Origin: Planktothrix sp. FACHB-1365
Lineage (GTDB): Bacteria > Cyanobacteriota > Cyanobacteriia > Cyanobacteriales > Microcoleaceae
Direction: 5' to 3'
DNA: 64,000 bases
Assembly (NCBI RefSeq): GCF_014697575.1
Contig: NZ_JACJSC010000011.1
Coordinates: 90,974 to 154,973, forward strand
Position numbers and translations under genes: made by a program. Position 1 is the first letter of the stretch, and the number at the start of each line of letters is the position of its first letter. Positions 28,579-36,652 of this stretch are shown here, piece after piece. Below the pieces are notes generated by a model. That model was not told where the DNA came from and did not search any database. It was given only the letters and a program-made list of their open reading frames with translations.

Positions 28579-29805
28579 CTAGGTTAAATTCAATTTAAGT
28601 TTTAATCTTGTCCAAATCGATACAATTTTATAACGCAAATATTTAAACCCAGCTTTATATAATCGTTTAAAATCATAATCAAATAAAATAGCCATCATAT
28701 CTTCTAAAGATAAATCTTTGAGATAGGATACCCCTTTATCAATAGACTGATCACTATATTTTAAATATTTACTTAATCCCATTTGTTCTGACCAGTTCCA
28801 AGTTCTAGCATAGCTCTGTCGAATTTCTTGACGATATCCGGCAAAATCTGTTATTTTTCCGATCAGATAATCTTGAATATATCCACAAGCAATATTAGCA
28901 TTTTGCATTCCATGACGAATCCCTTCTCCTCCTAACATATTCACCATTGAAACCGCATCCCCAATGGCAATAATATTATCATTATAATAAATATCTTCTA
29001 ACCCACTACAATATTTTAACATTCCTCCATGATAGTTAATGACTTTATAGGAAATTCCCCCTAAATACTCTGTTAATAATAACTCCACATAGGAACGTAA
29101 CGTTTGAGTTTCATTTACCCATATGTGGGAACGATTTAATTGAGCAGAACCCACTTTTAAGCGATTATTTGCCATCGGAAAAATCCACGAATACCCCCTT
29201 GGCATCCACCGATGACCTAAAAAGAAAATTAAATCTTGAGAATACTGTTGATAATCAATTTTTGAAAGTTCAATTAAATATTCTATTCCTGTCCCCGTTA
29301 AATAATTCGGTTGCGGTTCTTTTTTATTATACATGACTGCCCTAGCTGGGCCTGTAGCATCGACTAAGATTTGCGTTTCTACCTGAATAATTTCTCCCGT
29401 AGACCTTTTTTTAAATTCAACAATCGTATTCTGATGATTTTTAATATACCGAAGATAACGACATCCCATCCAAACTTTCCCGCCTTGGCTTTTAACTTCT
29501 GTAGCTAAAAATTCCCGTAATTTAGCAAAATCAAAAACAGCCCCCAAAGGAGTTGGAGACTGCCATTTCTGATGAATATTCGTTGTAACAATCACTAAAT
29601 TTTGCCAATAACTCCCGATAACAGTTTCCGGTAAATTGAATTTTTCCAAGGTTTCTAAAGGCGTAGCGGCACTGGAAAAATCATTTTTAGAAAAAGTTTC
29701 ATGTTGTTCAATTAATAATACCCGTTGACCGACTTGGGTGAGTTGTCTTGCACATTGACCTCCTGCTGGCCCCGCACCAATGACCACAACATCGAAACAT
29801 TCCAT
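28579..29805 (-). CDS. FAD-dependent oxidoreductase, geranylgeranyl reductase family
   Basis: About 408 residues. The N-terminal dinucleotide fold has FAD motif VVIGAGPAGGQCAR, and the second FAD motif is IIAIGDAVSMVNMLGGEGIRHG, as in geranylgeranyl reductases and related group A flavin oxidoreductases; VDATGPAR supports the same fold. The substrate is not evident. Isoprenoid double bonds (as in ChlP or archaeal lipid reductases) are the family precedent, but it is not the standard ChlP sequence. The C-terminal 90 residues are basic and helical and could sit at a membrane. The ATG at 29805 is preferred because GGAG lies 7 bases upstream; an in-frame TTG at 29820 has none. It stands alone, with no operon partner. 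Confidence 0.8.
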   Translation of the reverse strand: MECFDVVVIGAGPAGGQCARQLTQVGQRVLLIEQHETFSKNDFSSAATPLETLEKFNLPETVIGSYWQNLVIVTTNIHQKWQSPTPLGAVFDFAKLREFLATEVKSQGGKVWMGCRYLRYIKNHQNTIVEFKKRSTGEIIQVETQILVDATGPARAVMYNKKEPQPNYLTGTGIEYLIELSKIDYQQYSQDLIFFLGHRWMPRGYSWIFPMANNRLKVGSAQLNRSHIWVNETQTLRSYVELLLTEYLGGISYKVINYHGGMLKYCSGLEDIYYNDNIIAIGDAVSMVNMLGGEGIRHGMQNANIACGYIQDYLIGKITDFAGYRQEIRQSYARTWNWSEQMGLSKYLKYSDQSIDKGVSYLKDLSLEDMMAILFDYDFKRLYKAGFKYLRYKIVSIWTRLKLKLNLT

Positions 29806-29864
29806 AAAAATCTCCAACAACTTTTGGGAACTCAGTATCTTTAGATCTGAGAGGAAAAACGAGC

Positions 29865-29894
29865 TTGCGGTTTTAACCGCCTACCCGCTATAAT
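29865..29894 (+). promoter_or_regulatory. orphan sigma70-like promoter
   Basis: TTGCGG (29865-29870) and TATAAT (29889-29894) are 18 bases apart on the plus strand. The -35 overlaps a gcggtt/aaccgc inverted repeat. No intact plus-strand gene follows, so it may be left from a decayed element (see 29865-30055) or drive a small RNA. Confidence 0.45.
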
Positions 29895-30055
29895 GATTAT
29901 ATCCTTAGCGGAAAGTCAAAATGCTTCTCACTTAAGTAAACACACAAGTAAGCTGGATGAGTTAATCGGACAGTTTAGAGGCTGTTTGGCACAGCCTTTA
30001 AGGGTTAATCTCTTTTAAGAATCCTCGTCGCTTGATTCGCGAGGAGTGTCAACTG
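29865..30055 (+). mobile_element. probable decayed IS200/IS605 (TnpB-type) element remnant
   Basis: The right part (30017-30052, gaatcctcgtcgc ... cgaggagtgtcaa) forms a cctcg/cgagg hairpin. It matches my memory of the right ends of cyanobacterial IS200/IS605 elements, which end gaggAG..TGTCAA. Upstream are hairpins gcggtt/aaccgc (29867-29880), ccgcta/tagcgg (29885-29911) and aggctgt/acagcct (29979-29997), and a promoter. No transposase frame survives. The flanking region 29806-30160 holds no other gene. Confidence 0.4.
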
Positions 30056-30160
30056 GATAAAATCTCAATTTTAACGAGCTATTCTAGTTTAACAAATTAG
30101 GGTTAATTTAATCTGAGGCTTTGGGGTAGATGCACAGAGGTCTATAACAATGTGCAAGGT

Positions 30161-30697
30161 TCAATTTTTAGGACTGATTTCAGCTTTTTGTTGAGGACTT
30201 TCTAATCGATTGACACCGGACGAAGAAGGCAATATAATAGCATTGAAAGCCGGAACTTGACAGGTGCTTATATTGGCTTTAGGTAAGCAAGCAATGGGTT
30301 GAGTTGCCAAGGAAGGAATCACAACAAATTCCCCTTCTAAAACAAAATCATCAGCATTTAAAACTACCCCTAAAATTTCCTGAGTGGATTTAATTTTAAT
30401 AACGGCATCATCTGACCGTCCATCCTGATCAAAATCCATCAATTCTGTATAGTCTAAATCATCTTCACTAATGCCATCGGTTAAACCAATTTTATCTCCA
30501 TCATGGAACCAATCAAAATTAGAAATCACCGAAACATTAGACAAATCATTGGTCGCATCTTGAGTTTTGAGGATAAATACATCGGTATTCCCATTACTAC
30601 TGGGTGTTTGCGCTGTTCCTGGCATGGGAATAAATAAACTAATCAGGAAGGGAAAAATAGTGGCAATTAAAAAGGTGCGAACTCGGCTTGAAATCAT
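30161..30697 (-). CDS. secreted protein resembling the C-terminal end domain of RTX proteins
   Basis: 178 residues with a Sec-type signal peptide (VRTFLIATIFPFLISLFIP, cleavage after PGTAQ likely). The mature part (VISNFDWFHDGDKIGLTDGISEDDLDYTEL, shown in parts: FDWFHDGDKIGL, IKSTQEILGVVLNADDF) closely resembles the segment found at the C-termini of RTX/type I substrates in cyanobacteria. There it normally ends a long calcium-binding protein. Here it is alone, behind a signal peptide, with a short Cys-containing tail (LPKANISTCQV). DFDQDGRSDD looks like a calcium loop. Function unknown; it may be a periplasmic or surface calcium-binding protein. It stands alone on the minus strand. Confidence 0.65.
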   Translation of the reverse strand: MISSRVRTFLIATIFPFLISLFIPMPGTAQTPSSNGNTDVFILKTQDATNDLSNVSVISNFDWFHDGDKIGLTDGISEDDLDYTELMDFDQDGRSDDAVIKIKSTQEILGVVLNADDFVLEGEFVVIPSLATQPIACLPKANISTCQVPAFNAIILPSSSGVNRLESPQQKAEISPKN

Positions 30698-31042
30698 ACA
30701 TTTTCCTAATGCTTTGATTTCAATCTACGCAGGGGTTTTATTGCTTTCTGACCGATGAGTGCTACTATTCTAAGTTCTACAGTGCTCAAGGGGTTTTATC
30801 AGGGTCTAGGAAAAGGGAAAACCCTGATGTTGCTTGAGTTTGTTAGGATTTCAGATGGGTTATGGGTTGATGAGGAAGTAGACACTTGGAAAATTGGAAA
30901 ATTTGACTTTACATTTCTATAGATTGATCAACGACCGTTTAATATTATTAATAGTTTTTTTACAAAACATTAGCAGAAAAGGGAGGGTTATCATCTTTAT
31001 TTAGGGTTCTAAAAAACCCTGACTGAACCCCCCCCTACATCA
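30698..31042. other. intergenic region with hairpin downstream of glgA
   Basis: No gene seen in these 345 bases. An inverted repeat agggtt ctaaaa aaccct (31003-31020) lies 23 bases beyond the glgA stop and may help end its transcript, though no T-run follows on that strand. Confidence 0.4.
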
Positions 31043-32518
31043 TTATTTGTGCCGGATGAATTCGTAAATGGCTAAATAATCCGTTCCCGGTTGGTTCCAA
31101 GAATAGTCATAATTCATGCCTTGAATTCTCAATTTTTCAAATTCATCAGGATAGTAATTCCAAAGCCCAATAGCGCGATCCATTGCTGATTCTAAGGCTT
31201 GAAAATCGGTGTAATTGAAAACATAACCATTGCGTTCTTCCGGTGTATGATATTCGTCATAATCTCGATCAAAAACGGTATTTACTAAACCACCAACCGC
31301 GCGAACAACGGGAACAGCCCCATATTTTAACCCAATCATTTGAGTTAACCCGCAGGGTTCATAATTACTGGGAACTACAATAATATCGGCGGCTGCATAA
31401 ATTAAATGGGATAATTCCTCATTAAACCCTAGTTCTAAATGACAATCTGGGTTATCATTTAAAAAGTTCTTTTCATGCCAAAACCAAGAGTTAATACTCG
31501 CTTCTGTTGCCGATCCTAATAACACAAATTGAGCTTGTCGATGCAGAGCATAATAAATGGCATGATGAACCAGATGCACCCCTTTTTGATCGTCTAAGCG
31601 ACCAATATAACAAATGAGGGGTTTATCTTCATGACTTAACCATAACCGTTCCCGTAAAGCTTTTTTATTCTTTTGTTTTCCTTCTAAAGTTTTTGGCGTA
31701 TATTGTTCAGGAATAAATCGATCAACTTCCGGGTTCCAAACTTCATAATCAATCCCATTTAATACTCCACCAAATTTATGTTGATGTAGTTCTAGGGTAT
31801 GTCCTAACCCATAACCAAATTCACCATAATGGGCTTCCCAAGCATGGTTAGGAGAAACCGTTGTTACAAAGTTAGAGTAAACAATTCCCCCCTTCATAAA
31901 ATTCAAGCCAAAGGGGTTAAAATTATCGCGTAAACGGTCATATTCAAAATAGTAGGATTCTCGGTTTAATCCCGTAGCCCAAAGGATATTTGTGCCAGCA
32001 ATTCCTTGATGTTTAAAGTTATGGATGGTATAACAAACTCGGATATTTTCCATGCCATGATATTTGTACATTTCATACAACATGACTGGAATTAAACCCG
32101 TTTGCCAATCATGACAATGGAGAATATCAGGACGTTTTCCAGATTTAAGTAAAAACTCTAATGCCGCTTTACTAAAAAAGGCAAATCTCAGATAATCATC
32201 GACACAACCATAATAACAACCTCGGTCAAAGAAATGATCCTCGGAGTGAGGTTCAATAAAGAAGCATAACCGTCCATGAACCCAACCACAAAAAACAGTG
32301 CAGTGTATCGCCCCATCAAACCAAGGTACATATAAATCTTGATAGGCTTCATGAAGTCCCCATATTTGGTCATACCTCATGCAGTCGTACTTGGGCAATA
32401 TAATCTCAATGGTATGACCCCGCAGTTCTAACTCCCTACTGAGTCCGTACACAACATCGCCTAAGCCTCCCGCTTTGATGACTGGGGCACATTCAGAGGC
32501 AATTTGTACGATGTACAT
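31043..32518 (-). CDS. glgA: glycogen synthase, GT5 family
   Basis: 491 residues. It adds glucose from ADP-glucose to growing alpha-1,4-glucan. The N-terminal KAGGL motif (VIKAGGLGDVVYGLS) binds ADP-glucose. The C-terminal half shows YIGRLDDQKG and the EPCGLTQMIGLKYG active-site loop. The N-terminus (MYIVQIASECAPVIKAG) matches the second cyanobacterial isoform (GlgA2 type) rather than the MRILFVAAEAAP-type enzyme (from memory). It stands alone. The start at 32518 is preceded by gaggaaacagg. Just upstream lies the 93-bp tandem repeat array, which could affect its 5' region. Glycogen made here would feed fermentation through AdhE at night (inference). Confidence 0.94.
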   Translation of the reverse strand: MYIVQIASECAPVIKAGGLGDVVYGLSRELELRGHTIEIILPKYDCMRYDQIWGLHEAYQDLYVPWFDGAIHCTVFCGWVHGRLCFFIEPHSEDHFFDRGCYYGCVDDYLRFAFFSKAALEFLLKSGKRPDILHCHDWQTGLIPVMLYEMYKYHGMENIRVCYTIHNFKHQGIAGTNILWATGLNRESYYFEYDRLRDNFNPFGLNFMKGGIVYSNFVTTVSPNHAWEAHYGEFGYGLGHTLELHQHKFGGVLNGIDYEVWNPEVDRFIPEQYTPKTLEGKQKNKKALRERLWLSHEDKPLICYIGRLDDQKGVHLVHHAIYYALHRQAQFVLLGSATEASINSWFWHEKNFLNDNPDCHLELGFNEELSHLIYAAADIIVVPSNYEPCGLTQMIGLKYGAVPVVRAVGGLVNTVFDRDYDEYHTPEERNGYVFNYTDFQALESAMDRAIGLWNYYPDEFEKLRIQGMNYDYSWNQPGTDYLAIYEFIRHK

Positions 32519-32623
32519 CCTGTTTCCTCACTCCAAACCGTGATGTTTTGTCTCCCCCATAGTAATCAGGTTGGCTACAATAGTAAACCCCTGAAGGATG
32601 ATTTTTTTCGAGGGATTGCAGGC

Positions 32624-32916
32624 CAGAAACCGGGTTTGTTAAGCTCTCTTTCGGTGAAGGTACAAAGATCACGACAGAAATCGGGTTTCTTAAGAGTAAA
32701 TCAGTAGAGTGGTGGTCAGAAACCGGGTTTCTTAAGCTATCTCTCGGTGAGGAAACAAAGATCACGACAGAAACCCGGTTTCTTAAGAGTAAATCAGTAG
32801 AGTGGTGGTCAGAAACCGGGTTTCTTAAGCTATCTCTCGGTGAGGAAACAAAGATCACGATAGAAACCCGGTTTCTTAACGCTCTTGTTAGGGGTCAGAA
32901 ACCCTGTTTCTCAAGT
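32624..32916. repeat. 93-bp tandem repeat array built on agaaaccgggtttct palindromes
   Basis: Three units start at 32624, 32718 and 32811 (spacing 94 and 93 bases), with a partial fourth at about 32898-32916. Each unit has a 70-base element bounded by agaaaccgggtttcttaag and its near-copy cagaaacccggtttcttaag, then a spacer (agtaaatcagtagagtggtgg). A single dispersed 70-base copy occurs at 34015-34084. Because 93 is a multiple of three, a long frame stays open on the minus strand, but it is not a gene. The region 32519-32955 holds nothing else. Confidence 0.93.
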
Positions 32917-32955
32917 CATCTTTATTATGTTATAATATTACAAATTTATTAACAT

Positions 32956-33291
32956 CTATGGTAAATAAGTTTTGTTAATAGCATCTTTAATCTCGTCTAG
33001 GCTAACATCTGCCTGATCTGATTTTGCATAGATTAGCAGAAGCAAAATTAATTCAGGTGAAACAACTTGATAGATCACCCGATAGCCACCACTTTTGCCT
33101 GTGGGAATATCACTATTTTTGGCTCGAACTTTAAAAACAGCTAAGTCTATACCAGAGAGTTGATCGCCGATAAAATTTCCAATCTGTAGCTGCTCAATAA
33201 TCGGCTGAATATCAGATTGAATTTTTCGATAACGTTTAGTTAATGCTTTTAGACGGCGTAGGAAGGGTAATGTAAAGCGAACTTCTATCAT
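32956..33291 (-). CDS. RelE/ParE-family toxin
   Basis: 111 residues when started at the ATG at 33291 (MIEVRFTLPFLRRLKALTKRY). RelE-like toxins are ribosome-dependent or free mRNA nucleases. Family features seen are the basic N-terminal helix (RRLKALTKRYRK), the middle strand pattern (IDLAVFKVRAK) and a GYRVIYQVV strand followed by LLLLIYAKSD. A longer frame back to 33354 needs a TTG and would overlap the antitoxin deeply, so the shorter start is preferred. The start lies 4 bases after the antitoxin stop, a typical coupled antitoxin-toxin order. Both genes are probably autorepressed by the complex. Confidence 0.8.
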   Translation of the reverse strand: MIEVRFTLPFLRRLKALTKRYRKIQSDIQPIIEQLQIGNFIGDQLSGIDLAVFKVRAKNSDIPTGKSGGYRVIYQVVSPELILLLLIYAKSDQADVSLDEIKDAINKTYLP

Positions 33292-33295
33292 CAAT

Positions 33296-33553
33296 TTAGA
33301 CAGTGGTATCTTCCCAAAGTTGTGATATTGGAAAGGTTTGTCCTGCTGTGGCAAGTTGCATAGATTCTTGTAGGTCAGCTAATATTTGGGCTTTTGGTTC
33401 TTGTTCATCAATCCAAGCTAAACCACTAACAGGATCAGAGTTGATTGTATTCATAAGTTGTTGCCAAAGTTCAACAGGAACAAGAACATCGGTTGTTTCG
33501 CCATCGGCATTGGTGACATAACGAATAAGATGTTCAATTTGTGCGATCGCCAT
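33296..33553 (-). CDS. antitoxin paired with RelE-type toxin
   Basis: 85 residues, acidic (MAIAQIEHLIRYVTNADGE...). It lies directly upstream of the toxin, which starts 4 bases after this stop. It begins with a beta-strand segment (IEHLIRYVTNADGETTDVLVP) followed by helices, in the manner of cyanobacterial antitoxins that accompany RelE toxins. The C-terminal half (SMQLATAGQTFPISQLWED) would wrap the toxin. A gaggg ribosome site lies about 12 bases before the ATG, and a HIP1 site overlaps the start. Assignment rests mainly on context; no clear DNA-binding motif was seen. Confidence 0.72.
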   Translation of the reverse strand: MAIAQIEHLIRYVTNADGETTDVLVPVELWQQLMNTINSDPVSGLAWIDEQEPKAQILADLQESMQLATAGQTFPISQLWEDTTV

Positions 33554-33679
33554 AGGTTTAACCCTCTTATCATGATCTTATTGTAGAGATGGAACTGTCA
33601 GCATATTGCTAACGTCCAGATTTAGAAAAATCAGGAAAAATTATCTATTATAGGATTATACCATAAGATCATAAAATAA

Positions 33680-33688
33680 TGCTATAAT
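33680..33688 (+). promoter_or_regulatory. extended -10 promoter
   Basis: TGcTATAAT, an extended -10 element, lies 35 bases before the ATG at 33723 in an A+T-rich stretch. No good -35 box is needed for this promoter class. Confidence 0.5.
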
Positions 33689-33722
33689 AGAAAAAAATTA
33701 TCAATATTTATAGTGAGTTATT

Positions 33723-33977
33723 ATGCCCTCTTTAGAAGTTCGTGAATTTGCCGAAAAAATCAATCAATTATCCCTTGAGGATAAACAATGGTTATTACAA
33801 GAATTAATGCAACAAATTACTATTTCTAACGATTCTGATATAAACCCATCGAATTCTTTAACGAATGACGTTAAAAAGACATTTAATATTACTCCTGCTG
33901 TCCCAGGAAGCGGTTATACTGATACAACAATCAGCCATGATCAGATATTAGCGAATACCTTATTAGGTGAGCCATGA
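33723..33977 (+). CDS. small antitoxin-like protein
   Basis: 84 residues. The N-terminal part (EFAEKINQLSLEDKQWLLQELMQQI) is an amphipathic helix pair of a type common in cyanobacterial small proteins encoded just before toxins or nucleases. The middle is polar and disordered (ISNDSDINPSNS), and the end is ISHDQILANTLLGEP. Its stop overlaps the start of a following frame (ATGA at 33974-33977), showing that a translationally coupled partner once existed. That partner is now cut short by a repeat (see 33974-34096). An antitoxin role is inferred from architecture only. Confidence 0.6.
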   Translation: MPSLEVREFAEKINQLSLEDKQWLLQELMQQITISNDSDINPSNSLTNDVKKTFNITPAVPGSGYTDTTISHDQILANTLLGEP

Positions 33978-34096
33978 TTACCCCGTATGGAAATTCAATT
34001 AATGATAGGTGGTCAGAAACCGGGTTTCTTAAGCTATCTCTCGGTGAGGAAACAAAGATAACGATAGAAACCCGGTTTCTTAAGATTTATTGCTAA
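33974..34096 (+). pseudogene. truncated partner gene interrupted by 70-bp repeat
   Basis: The frame opens at the ATGA overlap with MITPYGNSINDRW. After 13 codons it enters the 70-base repeat (34015-34084), reading SETGFLKLSLGEETK and onward, and stops at TAA 34094-34096. Only the first dozen residues look original. The downstream part of the partner is gone, so the repeat either inserted or marks a deletion junction. Confidence 0.6.
34015..34084. repeat. dispersed 70-bp palindromic-end repeat
   Basis: A single copy of the 70-base element of the 32624-32916 array, with only one or two base differences from the third copy. Both ends carry agaaacc.ggtttcttaag. It lies in the truncated frame at 33974. 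Confidence 0.93.
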
Positions 34097-34545
34097 GGTA
34101 AACCAGTACAAGGTAAACTAGGCGGTGGTTGTGCTTCTCCTGGCTGAGGAAAATAAGGTTGACTATTGATTAAACATAGATCTTTTGGACACTTAGGCTC
34201 AGACCATCCATTCCCTTGCCCACGACATTTTGCATTTTCAGGTATAATAATTACATCTCCTTGGTTTGGACATGGAGCCCAGCGTGATGACGCATAATAA
34301 AAACACAGAACTTGGCCTGTGTCGGGATTAGTGTAAGTTTGGGAGGCAATTCTCTGATTCCAGGGACTATCCCCAGACTGTGCTATAATACTAGGGTTAT
34401 TCCATTTGAGAATAATACTTGTATGATTAGCATTAATTCTAGGGGTTTCGGGTAGATTAGCATTAGCATTTTGGGTTCCTTTAATAACAGCCCCACCTAA
34501 TGCTAAAGCACCACTGAGTAATAAAATGATGGCTTTTTTATTCAT
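34093..34545 (-). CDS. small secreted cysteine-containing protein
   Basis: 150 residues from the ATG at 34545 (MNKKAIILLLSGALALGGA), which has ggggaag a few bases upstream; a longer form would start at 34560. The N-terminus is a Sec signal peptide. The mature part is polar with six cysteines, mostly in the C-terminal half (VLCFYYASSRWAPCP, AKCRGQGNGWSEPKCPKDLC), and ends PPPSLPCTGLP. The cysteines suggest disulfides outside the cytoplasm. I do not recognise the family. Its stop overlaps the truncated gene at 33974 on the other strand by 4 bases, so the 3' end may also have been altered by the repeat. Confidence 0.6.
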   Translation of the reverse strand: MNKKAIILLLSGALALGGAVIKGTQNANANLPETPRINANHTSIILKWNNPSIIAQSGDSPWNQRIASQTYTNPDTGQVLCFYYASSRWAPCPNQGDVIIIPENAKCRGQGNGWSEPKCPKDLCLINSQPYFPQPGEAQPPPSLPCTGLP

Positions 34546-34759
34546 TGATTTCTTCCCCACTAACGAGTAGGAACGCCATAATTACTTCTAGTTTTAGATA
34601 CCTTTATTCTAAAGTCTGCTTTAAAAATTAATCCGGGGAAAAAAACGGATTTTCACGGGAGTTTTATTACAAAATATTGAGCAAAAACACAGAAAAGTTA
34701 GGAAAAATTGGGATCAAGATCAGCTATAATTCTCGAAACCTTTATCCTATATACATTCG

Positions 34760-36127
34760 ATGGATGTAAATGAAGTGTTACAATTTGTAGATCGTGTTGT
34801 TTTTGAACAAACTGGAAAACACCTTGATGATGTTCAAAGGGCTATAGTTGAAGGAACTTGGCAAAGACAAACTTATGATAATATTGCCCATGAGTGTCAT
34901 GTTAATAAAAATTATGCTAGTGATGTCGGGGCTGAATTATGGCAACTTTTATCTCAAGCATTGGGTGAAGATATTAAAAAAACTAATTTTCGTTCTACAT
35001 TAGAAAGAGTTTATATTAAATCATCACAAGTTATTGGTTTAGGAAATCATCATAATTTTCATTTTTGTACACAGACTTTTAATCAGCATAATACTAATAA
35101 TCGAGAAACTAATATAAAATCTCAATCACCTTACTATGATTTAACCTTAACTCCTAAAATTATCAATTTTTATAATAGAAAATCAGAACTTAAAACCCTT
35201 TTGAGTTTGATATTAGATAATAATATTCGTTTAATTTCAGTTTTAGGATTATCTGGAATAGGGAAAACGACTTTAGTTAAAAGATGGGTTGATTTGAATT
35301 TAGATGAATTTGAGGTAATTATCTGGAAAAGTTTAAAATATCCTAAACTTTTAGAATTATTGATTGATGATTTATTGAATACTTGTAAGCAAGAATTAAA
35401 AGTAACTAGAGATGACAACTTAAAACAATTATTTGATGTTTTCACGGATAAAAAATGTTTGATTATTCTTGATGATGTTCATCATATCTTTACCAGGGGT
35501 GAATTTTCTGGACAATATCAAAGTGTTTATCAAGATTATCAAAACTTTTTTAAACTGATCACAGAAACAGAACATCAAAGTCATCTAATTTTAATCAGTC
35601 AAGAACAATGTGCAGAAATGGAATGTTTGGATGAGGAATTATATCCGATAAAAGCTTTAAAATTATCGGGTTTAGAGAATGGGGAAATTTTGTCAGGGAT
35701 GGGATTAAAAACAGATCAGGATAGCGGCTTGAAATTGATTGAAAAATATCAAGGAAATCCGATGTATTTGAAAGATGTTGCTGTTTTAATTAAAGATGTT
35801 TTTGATGGGAATGTGGCTGAGTTTTTAGCTGAGGATAGTTTGGTCATTACGAAAGAAATGCGATCGCACTTTAACCAATTATTCAACAGACTTTCACCCG
35901 TTGAACAGAAAATTGTTGTAGAATTGAGCAAATTTGATCAACCTGTATCCAGAGAAGAGTTAAGACAGCATTTAGATTTGTCCTCAATAGACTTAATTAA
36001 TGGGTTACAATCTTTACAGCAACGGTATTTAGTTAGTAAAATTAAAACTGATCCAATTTTGTTTAATTTGTCTTTACTTTTTCAAGAGTACCTGAGAACA
36101 ATAGAAAAAAATTCTATTAATCCCTAA
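34760..36127 (+). CDS. minimal STAND/NB-ARC ATPase with vMAP-like N-terminal domain
   Basis: 455 residues. The N-terminus (MDVNEVLQFVDRVVFEQTGK, then DVQRAIVEGTWQRQTYDNIA) is the helix-turn-helix-like vMAP-type domain often fused to NB-ARC modules in cyanobacteria. The NTPase has Walker A at about 162-171 (GLSGIGKTTL), Walker B at about 231-240 (KCLIILDDVHH) and a sensor-like LILISQE. A winged-helix-like segment (PVSREELRQHLDLSS) then ends the protein. STAND proteins usually carry C-terminal WD40, TPR or LRR sensors plus an effector; neither is present here. It may be a truncated member, or may act with a separate sensor or effector. The next gene, converging, is an HNH nuclease, which is suggestive but not proof of a defence locus. 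The promoter region is A+T-rich. Confidence 0.75.
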   Translation: MDVNEVLQFVDRVVFEQTGKHLDDVQRAIVEGTWQRQTYDNIAHECHVNKNYASDVGAELWQLLSQALGEDIKKTNFRSTLERVYIKSSQVIGLGNHHNFHFCTQTFNQHNTNNRETNIKSQSPYYDLTLTPKIINFYNRKSELKTLLSLILDNNIRLISVLGLSGIGKTTLVKRWVDLNLDEFEVIIWKSLKYPKLLELLIDDLLNTCKQELKVTRDDNLKQLFDVFTDKKCLIILDDVHHIFTRGEFSGQYQSVYQDYQNFFKLITETEHQSHLILISQEQCAEMECLDEELYPIKALKLSGLENGEILSGMGLKTDQDSGLKLIEKYQGNPMYLKDVAVLIKDVFDGNVAEFLAEDSLVITKEMRSHFNQLFNRLSPVEQKIVVELSKFDQPVSREELRQHLDLSSIDLINGLQSLQQRYLVSKIKTDPILFNLSLLFQEYLRTIEKNSINP

Positions 36128-36160
36128 TTTATGTAACCCTAAAAATTTTAAAATTAATAA

Positions 36161-36607
36161 TCATTCTAACGATATTTCATCAGCTAAAACTGGATCATCC
36201 TTGGGTGGATGTCTTTCTGCAATTAAATCAGCAGCACGAATATCAATAATTCTATTTCTATTTAATTCTAATAATTGTACAGTAGCACGTCCTATCGATG
36301 TTAAGCCAATAATATAAAGTTTATCTATCGACCAAATAAAGTGATCTTTCCAAGTATGTAAACGGGGATTAAATAAAAAAACTTCTGAATTTGATTCTGG
36401 ATCAATAGCCTTAATTTTATTCGATTTTTTACGGTTACAATGGAAACAAGCTAAAGCCAAATTATCAAGAGAGTTTGCGCCACCTTGCTCAATGGGAATA
36501 ATATGATCAATCGTAAATTGAACATATTGCCATTTTTCGGAAGCATGACAATATTCACATAAATATTTGGCTCGTTTGCGAACTTCTTCAGAAGTATTTT
36601 TATTCAT
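36161..36607 (-). CDS. HNH endonuclease
   Basis: 148 residues. The nuclease core is clear: a zinc-type CEYC knuckle near residue 17, DHIIPIEQGG with the catalytic His, NLALACFHCN with a second Cys pair, and NRKKSN. The C-terminal half (WSIDKLYIIGLTSIGRATVQLLELN, seen in parts) is typical of the small cyanobacterial HNH proteins. It is preceded by a small gene at 36653-36913 on the same strand, a pairing that I recall recurring in cyanobacteria. The role is unknown: defence, a selfish element or a toxin-like function are all possible. No ribosome site stands out. Confidence 0.85.
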   Translation of the reverse strand: MNKNTSEEVRKRAKYLCEYCHASEKWQYVQFTIDHIIPIEQGGANSLDNLALACFHCNRKKSNKIKAIDPESNSEVFLFNPRLHTWKDHFIWSIDKLYIIGLTSIGRATVQLLELNRNRIIDIRAADLIAERHPPKDDPVLADEISLE

Positions 36608-36652
36608 ATTTTAATAATTTAAAAGCTGTCAATACTTCTCCCTAAATTTGAC

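Noticed and set aside
32493..32858. 121-codon minus-strand frame with 31-residue repeats
   Set aside because: It is open only because the 93-bp DNA repeat is a multiple of three. It has no start context or protein family.
32624..32916. Possible CRISPR array
   Set aside because: Repeat plus spacer spacing is 93 bases, but the spacers are identical to each other, and no cas gene is present.
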